This document shows, piece by piece, positions 49,301 to 62,900 of a stretch of 64,000 nucleotides of DNA. The notes under the pieces were generated by a model that saw only the letters and a program-made list of their open reading frames with translations, was not told where the DNA came from and did no database searches. Each line of letters opens with the position of its first letter. Position 1 is the first letter of the stretch. The position numbers and the translations under genes are program-made. Source of the DNA: Owenia fusiformis (Eukaryota; Annelida; Polychaeta; Sabellida; Oweniidae); contig CAIIXF020000006.1 in the NCBI GenBank assembly GCA_903813345.2, positions 8,730,989-8,794,988 of the forward strand. Direction: 5' to 3'.

Positions 49301-52300
49301 ACATCCAATGATACCAGCGCGCATTGATATGTGGCTGTTCCATTGCATCGGGTGGAAGCGGATGTAGCGAGCGGTAAACGGCTTGTTCAAGTAGTGCACA
49401 CGTGCTGTGTCTTTATCTGCATTTCCGCCAAATTCCTACAATTTTAACATGCAGCATTTCAATGCAAGATCCCAAAGAACTTTTTATCTGGTGAATCCGT
49501 GCATTCATTGTTGATATTCATGCATTGTTTGGCATTTTTATACTGAATTAATTCAGTTTTGCACATGCAAGTTTGCAAAAGCATCATATCATCATGCGGG
49601 CATAACAGTCGGATGCACAGCCCCAGATGGAAATGGCGAATCTTCATTCATTTCAATGAGCCATATCCTAATTCGGCATGCTTTCCCGGGGCTGTCCATA
49701 AGACTTAGGAGTTCAGTTTCAGTTTTGCATCAACATACATATGCTTCAAGATAAATATTTTTAAGATACAAAGCAAACGTAGTTACTACTTTACATACTT
49801 TAGTATTGCAATATATCAGTTAGTAGTTGTCATACAGAAAGAAATAACAAACGTCTGGCGCAGGCACGTCATGTTGCAGATATACATCAGAGCATATTAC
49901 TTCTTGTCAAGCCTTATATGTTAATTGTCACAGTGTCAAACGCAGTCAAAGATTTCAGAAAATAAGAATACAGAACAATCAAAACACTGAACATTGCAGC
50001 AAGTAGAACAAAGTGTATTTGTTTCGAACATTAACTAATTTGGGGATTTGATCGTTAATCCCATCTATTATGATTATCAAATGACCCCCATAGACGTACG
50101 TATTTATTGGCATGCAAAATTGTTTATGCCAAATGCATAATAATGTCTATAAAATTGATAAACGATGTAATCTTAAAATGTACAAAAACCACAACAAATC
50201 GTATTAACCAATAAAACCGTTCATGCCCAGTTCAATGTTCAGTGTTTTTGGATCCTTAATTAGTAGCCAGCCTCCTTACCAATCCCTCTGGAGTATTTTT
50301 ATCAGGAAGAAGCACATATGCAGAGTTATTGTTGCCAGTCCAGTAATGATTCTGTAACCATAGAACATTGGTTTATACATAGTAAAGTACAGTGGCGTGA
50401 TAGAGATGGCGTTCCCTCTAAAAATACCTCCCAAGACTTGATGCAAGACTTATGCTTTTTGTATACGATCACTGTCATAATATGTGATTTTGAATGGAGG
50501 AATAGAAGGTTAATTTCAAAAGGAACTGTATCTCTTTCACAATGCAAGCAATATACAAGTATTTTGAAGTTAGTCTAAGTATATTCTTAAAAGTACGCTT
50601 ATCATTAAAGGCAGAAGTTTACTATATTCTTATACAAGTACATATAAAAGGAATATAAGCTCTTTTGATGCTATCATTTGTTCATATTTTGAAACCAGTA
50701 GCTTTAACGTCCTCACGTTCCTACAGAAAGTATCATGGTCGAATGATCATTGTAAGAATGATATGCATCATAATACAGAATAATGCACGCATCTATATTT
50801 ATCTATAATAGTAAATACTTAAAACTATAAAGAGGTAAAATAGATGGCATTGGCAACAATCAAGCTATCTACAGTACAGTACATAACTAACCTGACACTG
50901 TGATGTCCGTGTGCAACATGGATGTGTCAAATCTTATTGCACATATTATCCAACTATCCGGTTAGTTTCAAACACGAATATACTGTAGTATTGAATATAA
51001 GCTTTACTAATAGCAATACATTTGAATATTCCTACCTTTGGGTTGAGTCTGTTGTCATCCTTGTAAAAGAACCAAACTCTGCTGTCGTTGCTATAGGAGA
51101 GACGGAACTTGGTGACCCAATGTTTCCTATTTGTGTCACCTCTTCCTTTCGTTGTGACTCCTGTTACAAGTGTTGGAGGTCCAACGTCAAACTGCAACCA
51201 CTGGTTTTCTAAATAAAATTTTCATATGTAGGTCTTTGTATATATGACGTACCAGGATGCTTAAATACTAGCAAGCGATATAGTGTTTCTCAAAGTTAAA
51301 TGCCTCAAATTAGTTTTTATATAAACTTTGTTTATACTGTAGATTTTAAAAAGTTTATAATGTTGTTAGGTTTTGCAATTACAATAAAACAAGAGAAAGA
51401 TTTGTACGTGTGTTAGACATTAAGACAATGATGAACATACAAACAAACAGAGAACGATCACTAACAGTTGTAAACAGGTTAATATTAAAACAGACATTAC
51501 TATATTCTAATATAGAATGGGTAATGATGAGAATGAGTTATGTAAACTAGGAAGCAGATCAAATCAAATCAAATCCAATCAAACAGTTTGTATGATCAGA
51601 AATTTATTAGTGTGCAAATTGTGAAGCTAAATTGTGAACTTCAAACCAAGACAGGTGAATACAACCCCCAATACATAAATATTAACTATGGCTTATCCGC
51701 TCTATTGATAGGCTAAAGAATAAGAATACTGACATATAAAGCACTGATTTGTTTTGAATTCTGAAGTGATAGTAAAACAGTGTTGAAACAGAGCTCGTCC
51801 CATAATCCCATTTAATCTTTTCAATTTTGTCATATGCTAAACGGTGACCGATGTTTCACCTATCTGTATTGACATTTTTGTAATTTTATTTACTGTATCT
51901 TGATGATTTCTTTACTTCGTGACAAATAATGCATTGATATTGGTCAGGTGCGACAGGTGTTTAGGAGGGTCCCTAAATACCAGGCAGGGGCTGTAAACTA
52001 ATATATATTCAGAAGGTTACCCGGATTACTCGGAATTTATTACAAATGGTAAAGATATTTGATCAATGTGCTTTGAAGGATTTTCTACTTCTTTGAAATA
52101 GATGAAATAAAGGAAATGAAGTCAAATAAACACACATAAAGTTGATTCTTTATTGACTTGGCTAATTAAGTCGTTGAAATATATGCCTACCAGTGGTTGT
52201 AAATTGCATCCCGTGTCGAAATATCGTAGATCTCGCTTGAAATGAACGAGATCTCGCTACAATATGACAGAAGAACATATCTAATCAGATTTAGAAGTAA

Positions 52301-55300
52301 AAGACGTGCAGGTAATTATATTATCACATGCCAACGTAGCTCATCCCAAGGCAATGGCTAGCAAAGGGCTTATACTGGTAAAGCGTGGTATACCACAGAT
52401 GGGGATACAAAAGGGAAGGTTACCAGGGAGACCCATTTACAGTTCCTTCACCCAGCAATGGGACCAAAATTACCCGGTGGTATAGCCATTACTAGGGACC
52501 CAATTCTGAACCATATCATGCATTTTCTGAAAAGGACTAGTGTCCACACTCCATAGTACAGATATAAAGTGCGATTCTTAATTCCTCTAGAATAGCCTTA
52601 CTTAAGGATAGAAACACAAAGTTAGAGATATACCTAACTCTAACCACAAAAGTCTAACGTATAGAAGTATATTAGTGTGTTAATGGAAGTCCACTTATTA
52701 TCTAACAGCATTTTCATCACTTACCATTTGCTGCCAACGTGCAAAAGCAAGCATATATGCATTAGAATAATATGTTAAAATATATTCCGAGCAACCGAAA
52801 ACTATCATGCATCTAAATATATAATACTTGAATTTCTAAGACATACATAAACGTTTGTGTATCAATATCATTGATTTACATTTCAAAATGTGCATAGATA
52901 TCATTCTAGGTCTAGTGTATGTGCATATCTAGTAGACTACCTCTAACGTAATCAAGACAAGCATTTACTAGCAAAAGTATCTTTAAAGATAATTAACAAT
53001 ACTAAAGTGTGGGAGTTTCAAATATTGTGAGAAATGTTTGCAAATTGAGTATTTGAGACTAAACTGTTCAGAAATCTGAATTGAGATCAACATGCTACAA
53101 AAGCAGTTATATGTGCAATTGTGAGGTATAATTTGAATTTGCATGAACTTACCATTATTATGCTTTGCACACCATGCTTTGCTGCTCATAATATAGCCGT
53201 CCTCTGGCTGACAGGAGCTCCCTTTCTTGAAGGACCAACTACTGGATGCGGATATTTTGGCATAAGGGGGCAACGCGATCTCTTCTTTACACACTACAAG
53301 GCATAATGTAGAATAGTGTGACATGTTGGAATATGACTTTAGAACCATATTCCCTCTAAAACAATTTAAAGTCAAGCAATTGGCCGACACATCTGTTTGT
53401 TGATTTATAATCAAAAGACAAGATAGACGAGGAAATTTGTGACATTTGTGATTTTATAATACCTTTATAAAGAAAACGAGCGCCACTGAATATGAACAAC
53501 GACTATCCAAATATATCATAGAAATATGCCAGTCTCTTCTATGCTCTATCAAATCAAAACATCATTATTTGAGATCATGGAATATCTTTATTTTCATTAT
53601 TTAACAATTGAGCCTAAAGGCGACGTACCATCCCATTCACCATTGAATCTAATTAATCAATCGATTCTATACTTCAAATTATGCCAATGGGTTTAGAGAC
53701 AATTTCAAGGTGAGTACGTCAAGGATGGTCTTTGAGCGTGTGGTTATCATTTTGTTTTTAATATCTGGAAAACATTTGGTGTTCACCCTTTTGCCCTATC
53801 GGGACAGTTTTTGATTAATTACGGTTGCTAGATTGAATCTTTGATAGTTGTATCTTTGGGCATATAAGGGAACAATATTTACTGATGTTAGCCACCATTA
53901 AATATGAAATTATAGCTTGTTTATAGGTGGTCTTTCTTTCACAAAATTGTCACATTACTATGAGATATTCAGCTTTGGCCAAGTAGTTCTAAATACATTC
54001 GCAGATATGGAACTAATAACCACACAAACCTGTGTCATATTTTATTTAGTATATGGTCAGAATATCAGCATGATATGACCAGTATGTATATACATAGTTT
54101 AATTCAATTTGATTGGTATATGATGCATATGATGATATATTTTGTCTATTTGTGTGGGGTATTTTTGATTTGGCGATGTAACAATCTATCTTGCAATATA
54201 TGGGAAACGGTTTTTGCCCTTGGAGACATTTGATCCTTCAGTTGCATTTCAACAAATAATTTTATGAGGAGGGAGGGATGTTTAAATACACTATTTAATA
54301 TATTTAACTGATTTGAATTTCCCTGTTAATGACATTAAAATAGTGGTACTAGTGATCTTTGCTACTTCAAATATTGTTCCATTGTGCGTTTTGATTAAAT
54401 CTATAGATTTTAATGCAAGTTACAAAATAGCAAATAACTTACACTGGCATCCAACAACTTCAACCCTCATACTGGGATGCTTATTCCAATGGACGGTGTG
54501 GAACTTGATGAATCGTGCTGAAATAGGTTTGTGCAGATACGAGTGTTTTACTGAGTAGGAATCCACGTTGCCTTCAAACACCTGCAACAATCAAAACAAA
54601 AACCCATTAGTTGTTTATCATAATTCGCAATTATTATAGCCAACATACCAGCAATTTACAATAATTAATAGAAAATGATAATGAGACGAATGCAGTGGGA
54701 TACAGAGTTAAAGGGATATATCTATTTGATGTGACAACAGGTACTTTACTGTGATATCACATGACCTTACAATAATCATCCAACCAATATGATGACGTAA
54801 AAACGTGTTGAGCAGATGTGTTTTAGCATATTTTAAAACGATACAAATATGTCAGGTAAGTGGTGTCAGTTAATGTCATAAATGATGCTCAGTTCCCATG
54901 ATTTGAACTCGCGAAATGGTACAAAAACAGAAAGATCACATTCAAGCTGAACATGAAGATAAAAAAAATATATAATGAAGGCATAATAACTCATGCTTAA
55001 GTGTTAATATAGCTAGAGGAGGAAACTGATGAACTGCTATCCGCATTTCACATTTAGTTGACGAATGACATAAAACACTCGATCTTTTTGTCCTACCAAC
55101 TTTTTTTCAGTGACTATGATATCGTTTTCAGCGTTTTGTCTGTGTATACTACCGTGAAAGATTAATACAATCTGTCTTCCTTAAGGTGGAAGGTTGTTCA
55201 CACACCACTAGATTAATTCAATTATATACATTAGACATTTAGGTTTCAGTAGATTTTGAAAATTCAATAAACACGTTAAGCGTTTGTTTTTAAGGGGATG

Positions 55301-58300
55301 TACACGGAAACTTTTGAATTTCGTTAATGTCGAGAACACAATCTGGTTTGATGGTCCTGTTAATTTAGAAAATGATAAAACATTAAAAAATTGAAAAAGC
55401 ATCAAAGCACTGCCAGGTACTGTGAGTTAGTAGGGTCACTTGTGTGTCAACTCCACATTCATATCTAACGACCTTATACATTTCGAAATATTCTTACTAG
55501 TTCCATTCACATAAAACTGTAATTTTATTGGTAGTAAATATTCCTGGTGTTTACATCATTCTTTTCTAATTTAACACATCTAGGTATTGGAATTCAATAG
55601 AAGGAGCCATGCTTGTACGATTGATATCTTTTTCATCTGAATGAAATTCAAATGAAGGTCAACGACAACTTGGTATAATAATGTTTGATTTTATGAATGA
55701 CATTTATCTTATGGTATCCAACCATTTCAGATTTAGAACACGTAAATGTATAGGATTAAACAATGTGTAGTACGTTATTAAACCATCTCAACTACTACAA
55801 AAGATGAGTGACAAGTCGTTGAAGTGAACTAATAAATTAAGGTGTATTAAATAAAGCCATATTGTTGCAAAAACAACTTCATTAATCAAATCTGTTTCTT
55901 TTAACATAGCATAAGTCATGTCAAAGCAAATATATACTGGCGCTTCTTGTTTGATTCTCTGGCGCAAGGTTAAAGATAAGTGGTCTGCAAAATCGAATCA
56001 TTCCGCCAAATAATCCCGTTGTTTAGAGGCGTCAAAAATGACGAATACTTGCTTGACATGAATAAAGATAGAAAATACATCTTTTGTAATATTCATGTTA
56101 AGTTGGTGTGAATTTACCGATTAGTAGAGGAAGCTTCTGAGGACGTCGTGTTAATTTAGTTCCGAACAAATGCAGCATTATGCATTGAGTTTGTCCCCTT
56201 TGACTCATCGGACACTGTCTCCACCAGGCACTACTTTCTTCATCGCCCCTCTTTAGGAAATCGATACCGAAAACTCATTACCATTTAAAAGATATCGGTA
56301 AGTAATAATTCGTAAATGTGATTTTAAATGTCCGATAAGATTGTAAAATACACCTCTTTGACTCTATTAAAAGTAAATCCATCTTGTCATAAGGAATTTA
56401 CTATCTTAACAAACGTTGCCTTAGATATGTATGGCCTTTTGAACGCTGACAACATGGGTAACATTTTTCATTTCAAATTGTTCACAATTCAAAGTAATAA
56501 CGTCTAGTGTTTCTAGTACACTAAAAAGAAATGTTATCCTCAACACACAAACATGCTCTTCCCATAACTGGAATTGATCAATGTTCATACTTATCCTACA
56601 GTACTTCTTTTGACATTTAAATGTGATAATAAATGTACTGGTATTTTTGTACAAATTAGAGTAATCCCCACATACACCCCGCTGATATTCAATATTTTCC
56701 ATTTTATTTTCATTTTTGTTAACATTACCATCGTGACCTTTACGCAAGGGAAAACATTCTAGAGTTAATATCCAAATTGAATAGATTAAGTACCCCCGAG
56801 ACGACTTATTAGATTTCATCGAAATTTATCTAATATTGGCTATCAAAATGAAATGCATAATTTCATTTGGCCTCGATTGGTTGTTTTCAATCAAGACTGA
56901 TGGGGTACCAATGATCTCCCTCTACTCCCTCTGATCAGTTCTTTCAATAGAAGGATTAGCTGGAATTAATAGCCAGTCAGTTTGGAAAAGTATTAGCTAC
57001 AATTGGTTGCTTTCTAACTCAATTGCTATTGAACTATCATTCCTAAATTCAATGTCTGGGATAAGTTTTGACGTATGTAGAATCTACCGAATACGATTCA
57101 TTCTAGTACAAAAATGTGCTTCTAAATTCACCACTCCTGTTGAAATGATAATGCATGAAAAACGTTAAGAGCTCAGTTTCAATGTGCTAGAGAGGATTTT
57201 AATTCGTTAAGAGCTCGAATTCTTATTTGAAATTACCAGCTTTGCGTTGTTTATTTACGTCAACATGACCTCTGTTGCTACCTACCCTTTGATTGCCATA
57301 TTGATCAGTGACGTATTGCCAGTGGAACGCATCCATACTATAGGAGACCATGAATGACGTCACCCATTCTATTCCGTCCCCTCGCCCCTGGGTCATCACC
57401 CCCGTCACCTGAAAATAGAACAGGTACGTGTGTATATGTTAATTGTTTGTCTATTCACTTCTTGGGCTTTCAAGAGAACAGAATGCAAACATATCTTTGC
57501 TTTCTAAATTGGTGGAAAATTGTTTCTTTTGCACATTTCAATAGACAAATATTTTGTTTTTCGTAAATAACTCAAAGATAAAGCCATCATGACATGGATA
57601 TGCTGCTCACACAATACAAATGGAATTTCTCATAATTACGGCAACATAAAAGATTTTTGTCGCACGCAATCTGTTTTTGATGCTAGTTGTATAATGGAAA
57701 CTATTTATATTTTCAATGTTAAAAAGGGTTATATAAAAACAGAACATTTTGACATGTGTATGAGTTCAATACTTAATAGGAAACCAAACACTAGAGATAT
57801 CTTCCAAATACTAGTACCACACGTTTCTTAACAAAATGATAGTTTCGTCTGAACGTTAAGAGATCCTTTTGGTAAAATGCATAAGAGATCTGCATTGGTA
57901 AAAATCCGTATTTCAAATAATTTAAACTTGATACAAAAGCATTTAACTTTTGAGACAAATACAAGTAAGTTTTTTTAAACTTGCGGTTCATTGAATATGA
58001 ATACGTAGTTAATGAATAAGTGCTAACTTTAAGTTAAACAATACAACGCTTCCTGTTTATTTAACTTCCATCGTGCTACTTGATGTCGATTTGATTACAT
58101 ATTCAAGTCTCGTGTTACTAAACTTGTTACAGATACTGAACTTCCTAAAATTGTTAAACAATGACTTTCGCTCACATGAATTACTTTTCCAATCAGAACT
58201 TTACGATCTGTTGGATTCAACAACATGTACAATATGTAATTCCATCTGGGATATGGGTCTCAATATATTTGGGTAATTCAAACCAGATAATGGAACCATT

Positions 58301-59904
58301 AGAGGTAGAAGTATCGGCAACATGGCGTTGAAAGAGTACGATTTTGCAATTTCTCAAAATGTCGTAAAACGTGTACTTATTGATATTGTAATATTGCAAT
58401 ATCCGATGGGTTGGTGCATTGTTATATGGTCAAAACATGGCACAGATGTTAAATGCGCTATATTTAAAATGGTCCATCCCAATCAAAATCAAGTACATCT
58501 TAAAACGGAATGAAGTGTTACAAACACATGCGAACAAAACATGACCCAGCAGAAAATGCAAAATGCCCAATGTTTCACAATTGAATATGTTAACTTAATG
58601 AGCTGCTACATCCACATGTGACCAAAACATGAGACATACGGAAAATGCTCTATTTTTAATTTATTAGAATTAAGTATCTCAAAATGTATAAAGTGTTAAA
58701 GACACATGCGCAACTAAAAACATGACACAGACTGAAAACGCACAATCTTCCACAATGGAATAATATAACGTAATTAGGTGTTACTTCCACATGTGAAAAA
58801 CAGCAACACGGTACAGATGGTAGACCATCGTTCAATTAAGATCAATCAGTACAAACCAACATTTTCTGATGATCATCTTGATCCAGGTGATAAGTGAAAT
58901 AACCAAAACATGCTCCCATCAAACCTGGGTAATGCGAGAGATCTCAAAAATCTATTCAATGTGTAAAATACATATAATACACCTGTGTACCGAGTAACCT
59001 TGCTTTTGACAACATGAACTCGGTTAAAATGGTTAACCAAACTGTGGTGTTGAATGAGCAATTATGGTAAAGTAAAACCCAATACCTGGGCTACAAAACT
59101 GTTGATTAACCTCTATAATTCGTTAATTATACTTTTAGAACCTATTTTAGAATTCCATCATCGAAAATACATGTCAATGGCATTGAGGTACATGTAAATA
59201 AATGAACGTCTAATATTGTATAGCCTACTTTGGGTAGTTTTGTGAATATGAGGATAAATATTAACTCATATCAAACGACCTATGGGCTGTCAATAGATGG
59301 CGTAGAATTCATTAGGTTATCTTGTATACATTAGTATTGCTTAAAAATCTGATAGATAGACAATAAATATCATATTTTTGTTAGTATATGACTGGTGTGG
59401 TGGATTTTAGGTTTTAACAGTCTAGCACATGGCCCCAAGAAAAACATGTGGCCAACAAGAAGATGGACAATGTAAACGAATGAATGAAGACATTTTTGCA
59501 GATATCAGCTGTAATCAATGTGATAGCATTCCGAGTGGAATCCAAGACTCCTCTATACATATGTCGGCCATCCACAATCATCACAATTAATTCAAGATAT
59601 TTTATGTTCGCAATTAGAGTATATCCTATCGCCAAAAGGCGAACGTAACGCTAAATATAAAATGTTATAAGACTTGTTAAAACATATTTCCTACATACCT
59701 TTGCACCGACTCCCAAGTCAATCTGCAACCACTCTGATGAAGATTTATATTTTGCGCACCAACCATATTTGTTTGGCTGGTATAACCTGGCGTATTTTTC
59801 ATGACATCCTTTATCCCATTCCTGAGGGTACGCCGACGATGCTGATATCTGCCAGTCCTGGATCGACCCTGATATCATCCCAAGGGGCTTGCTATGGGCA
59901 CATT
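46367..59904 (-). CDS. two F5/8 type C domains plus fucolectin-type domain (5' incomplete)
   Basis: Nine phase-consistent minus-strand exons, in transcript order: 59904-59699, 57408-57286, 54581-54443, 53293-53153, 51208-51036, 49435-49291, 48074-48027, 47485-47231, 46638-46367 (stop TAA). They give 499 residues. Discoidin 1 (first three exons) has WLQIDLG, VTGVMTQGRGDG and a closing SMRVEVVGC; discoidin 2 (next three) has WLQFDVG, VTGVTTKGRGD and SMRAGIIGC. Each is split identically by introns, indicating domain duplication. A 16-residue linker exon follows. The last two exons form an eel-fucolectin/tachylectin-4-type domain (NMAYNKESW, HAGRAVDG, WMVDLGKK, C-terminal CEVMVYP). F5/8C domains bind phospholipid, glycans or collagen and fucolectins bind fucose; here secretion and glycan binding are inferred. 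The first coding exon, with the signal peptide, lies upstream of 59904 and was not securely found. Confidence 0.9.
47502..47575. repeat. ATCAT/ATCGT-type microsatellite
   Basis: Imperfect pentanucleotide repeat (TATCATATCGTATCGTATCA and variants) in the intron just upstream of the first fucolectin-domain exon, close to its acceptor. Confidence 0.75.
48110..49109. mobile_element. 1.0-kb TIR element, Tc1/mariner-type, no ORF
   Basis: The ends CAGGGTGGTCCAAAAAAAAG and complement extend as TIRs of about 45 bp through GTGAACCCCTGCAAC. TA duplications lie at 48108-48109 and 49110-49111. It sits in the intron between the last discoidin exon and the linker exon of the minus-strand gene. The interior has no transposase frame, so it is non-autonomous. 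Confidence 0.88.
58420..58825. repeat. diverged tandem repeat, 87-104 bp period
   Basis: Four to five degenerate copies of a unit carrying AAAACATGACACAG, GAAAATGC and CACATGTG segments start near 58432, 58537, 58624 and 58727, in the first known intron of the discoidin/lectin gene. No function is evident. Confidence 0.6.
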
Positions 59905-62900
59905 CTACAATGAAAAACATAAAGGGCATCAAAATCTCCATCTAACCCCAAAATGTAGAATTTAGCAATTAATGTGACCACCAGTCTTGCAAATATCAAC
60001 AAATGGCACAGAAGGCAACATCAGAAAGTACAGTTAAGGTTAGCCGAGCTTTTTCGAAATTGCATTCCACCCGGCCTACCTTCTTAGCCACTGAAACATC
60101 TTACAAAATGTGGGTGGTATTGCAAAACGGACTCGTCATCAACTACATATATCACACCTCGTTCTTCGTTGACATTGGCAACATTTACACCATCTAAGCA
60201 AACAAACACACGATACAAGATGGTTGGAGTTACTGCAATGTGATGCCTCGTACAGATTCAATGAACTATTCCATCCACATGTCTGTACACCATGCGTCTT
60301 TCAAAACATTACTTGGGTCCCACCCTTCAAAGAGAAACCGTTATTGTCAGAGAGCTTAATATGCATGGAATTGATAAGGAGTGAGTACAAATTATTAGAA
60401 CGTCCAAACTTAAGAGAGAATAAAATGTTGTGAAAATACGACCGCCATATTTATACTTTAGGGTGAAAATTAAAGCCCGAGTTAGACGCTAATGATGGGC
60501 CTTGTGTAAGGTCTGACTAACTCCGATGGGTCTAGCTTGGCTACAACTCTAATGATATCCCGATAATTGAGACCATCTTTGGACACCTTACTTCCATTAG
60601 GGAGGTCATTATCAAAGAGCTTTGATTTCAGGAGAATGATCCTTTACAGGTATTCGAGAGTAGAGAAGGCCGGATATGATACCGGGAAAACAATGTTCTC
60701 TCAATAACAATCTCGCTGGAAAACGTTGACCGGTGGTACCAACTTTGGAAAGGAATACTTACGGCACGAATAAACATAAGAAGGCAGAATGGGAGACTGT
60801 AAATGAAGACAGTCAGGTGAAAAATGTAAGAAATGCATAACCTCTGAACCTATTTTTTAATACCAGCATTTCCATCCACACATTCCAATCGTCGCATGGA
60901 ATCCAGAATTCCACACCACCAAAAGGGATATATAATTGAACCAAAACAATAGCCTGATTGCAAAAATCTTGTAAACATACTTGGTAAAACGTCTAATTCA
61001 AGGTTATGTTTCATTTGAGAATCCGCGTGAAGAATGTGTATGTACCCAACACTTTGTATGAACCTCTATATGATAAACCATGCCGTCCCTGGATCCTTTA
61101 TTTTAAAGTTTGAGTTGTCATAATATAGTCATTTAAAGTGATGAGCATCATATGGTAAGACATAAATGTAACAAATCAACATTGAACAAATTCGTTATTT
61201 TTCACGCAGAGCTTCGGTTGTTATAAGCTATACTTTGATACATCTACTGTCTTAGATATTTCACATCTAGTAATATAAAACATTATAAACCATTTGAAAT
61301 GATTGCAGATTAAAATCATATTTCGTTTTTATATGTGAGGTCATCTATCTTATTTCGTTTGTACAAATATAAATGTATTATCATTGCAACATGAACGTCT
61401 CAATGACTGGCAGGCTATTTCAGCCAGGCGTTCAGATGGGTTATTCTTACAGTGATCACGTGGGGAAGGATCATTGGGTCATGTTTTCTCATCTGATATT
61501 TATAAATTAACGAACTTTAGGAAATGTGTTTTCTGAAAATAAAATCAATCTGTAGAACTCTGTGGAGCATATTCACTAAAACAGCCAATGGATTCGAGGG
61601 GTTTGGGATACAGATGGTAGGGAATTTGTGAGATTTGGACAACATAAGAACAGTGGATTGGAGGGTGATTGGGATTGTGGCAACACAAGGGGTAGGGAAA
61701 TTGAGGGTCTGGGCAAGGTAGGAGATGGCTGACAAAGGCTGACAAAGGCTGGTAGAGATATGTGGGATTTGAGCAACAAGTCCCATGTTAGGGAGGATTG
61801 GTTGTGATTCTATTTCTAGAAAAGGCATGTTTTCAAAATGACCTTCCAATGAAGTAATTATAATACAATAGTTATATTCAAACTTGAATGTCAATCAAAC
61901 GATGTTAACAATGACCTTGACATGGCGCTGGGTTTGACCTTTCTAGTTTTGCAGTCTATTCATCATCACACCCTTGACATAGATACCTTTAAATTTGTAA
62001 TTAAAAGTGATTTATTTACATACATATTTGAGATCAAAGCTTACCACTGACTTATTTTGATGGATACATAATCTCCTCCTTAATATAAGAATGCGTTTTC
62101 GTGTAAAACTCATAAGATATGGAATGTGTATCTTGTGCATGTAATATCTCATCACAGTTATCCTCTACAAATATACCAAAATATATTTCTTTACAATGGC
62201 TTAACTAGTGTTATATATATAGATTGCCTTATCTACAAAATCTATCAATATTCGAAAGCGTAATATTCGGGTAATCCTAGGGGGATAAGGTAGACAAATA
62301 TACTGATATTTAAGGTGCCGATAGGGGTGACTATGGTGTTACAACAAAACCATTGTTTGCCTGTGTATTTGGGAGTTGATCATAAAGTGTGTTAATGTTA
62401 TCACAGAGCAACTTTGGATTACCCTCTGGTCACTAGGTTAATCCCACAACATTCACCACAAACACGATAAATATACACGTTTTACAATAGATTTATTTGA
62501 ACATAATACTCCCACCCATGGAAATGTTCACCTTCAGGGTGCGTACTGTACCACAGTGACTGTCGAAACATTTTGCACCTCAGCGTCATTTTGTATCTGG
62601 TGGGTATATACTTTTGTATCTTTGAGCTAATCCAGGGTTTTCCTTCTTATTCTATTGCATCACAGATTCAGCAAGATGAGAAAACATTTCAAAGATCGAC
62701 ACCATAAATCAATTCAATAATTGCATACGGATCGATTTATCCACAATAAGCGAGTGTCAACTAGGATATCATTCATGATTGTATTACTTGATATCAGTGC
62801 ACATTAAAGAGCGCTTGTAATTTATATTTGAGAAAGGTCCTATATATCACTTTGAAGCAAGAATCCATCATACTGTCAAAAGATCTTCCCATTACATCAC

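Noticed and set aside
50318-50578. Paired open frames on both strands near 50.4 kb
   Set aside because: Intronic position in the minus-strand gene, no similarity, and neighbouring exons are in phase without them.
56421-56819. 132-codon minus-strand open frame inside an intron of the discoidin/lectin gene
   Set aside because: No family match; the flanking discoidin exons join in phase without it.
61517-61894. Minus-strand open frames rich in proline and serine
   Set aside because: They reflect a G-rich plus-strand tandem patch; three overlapping frames are open at once, with no similarity or splice support.
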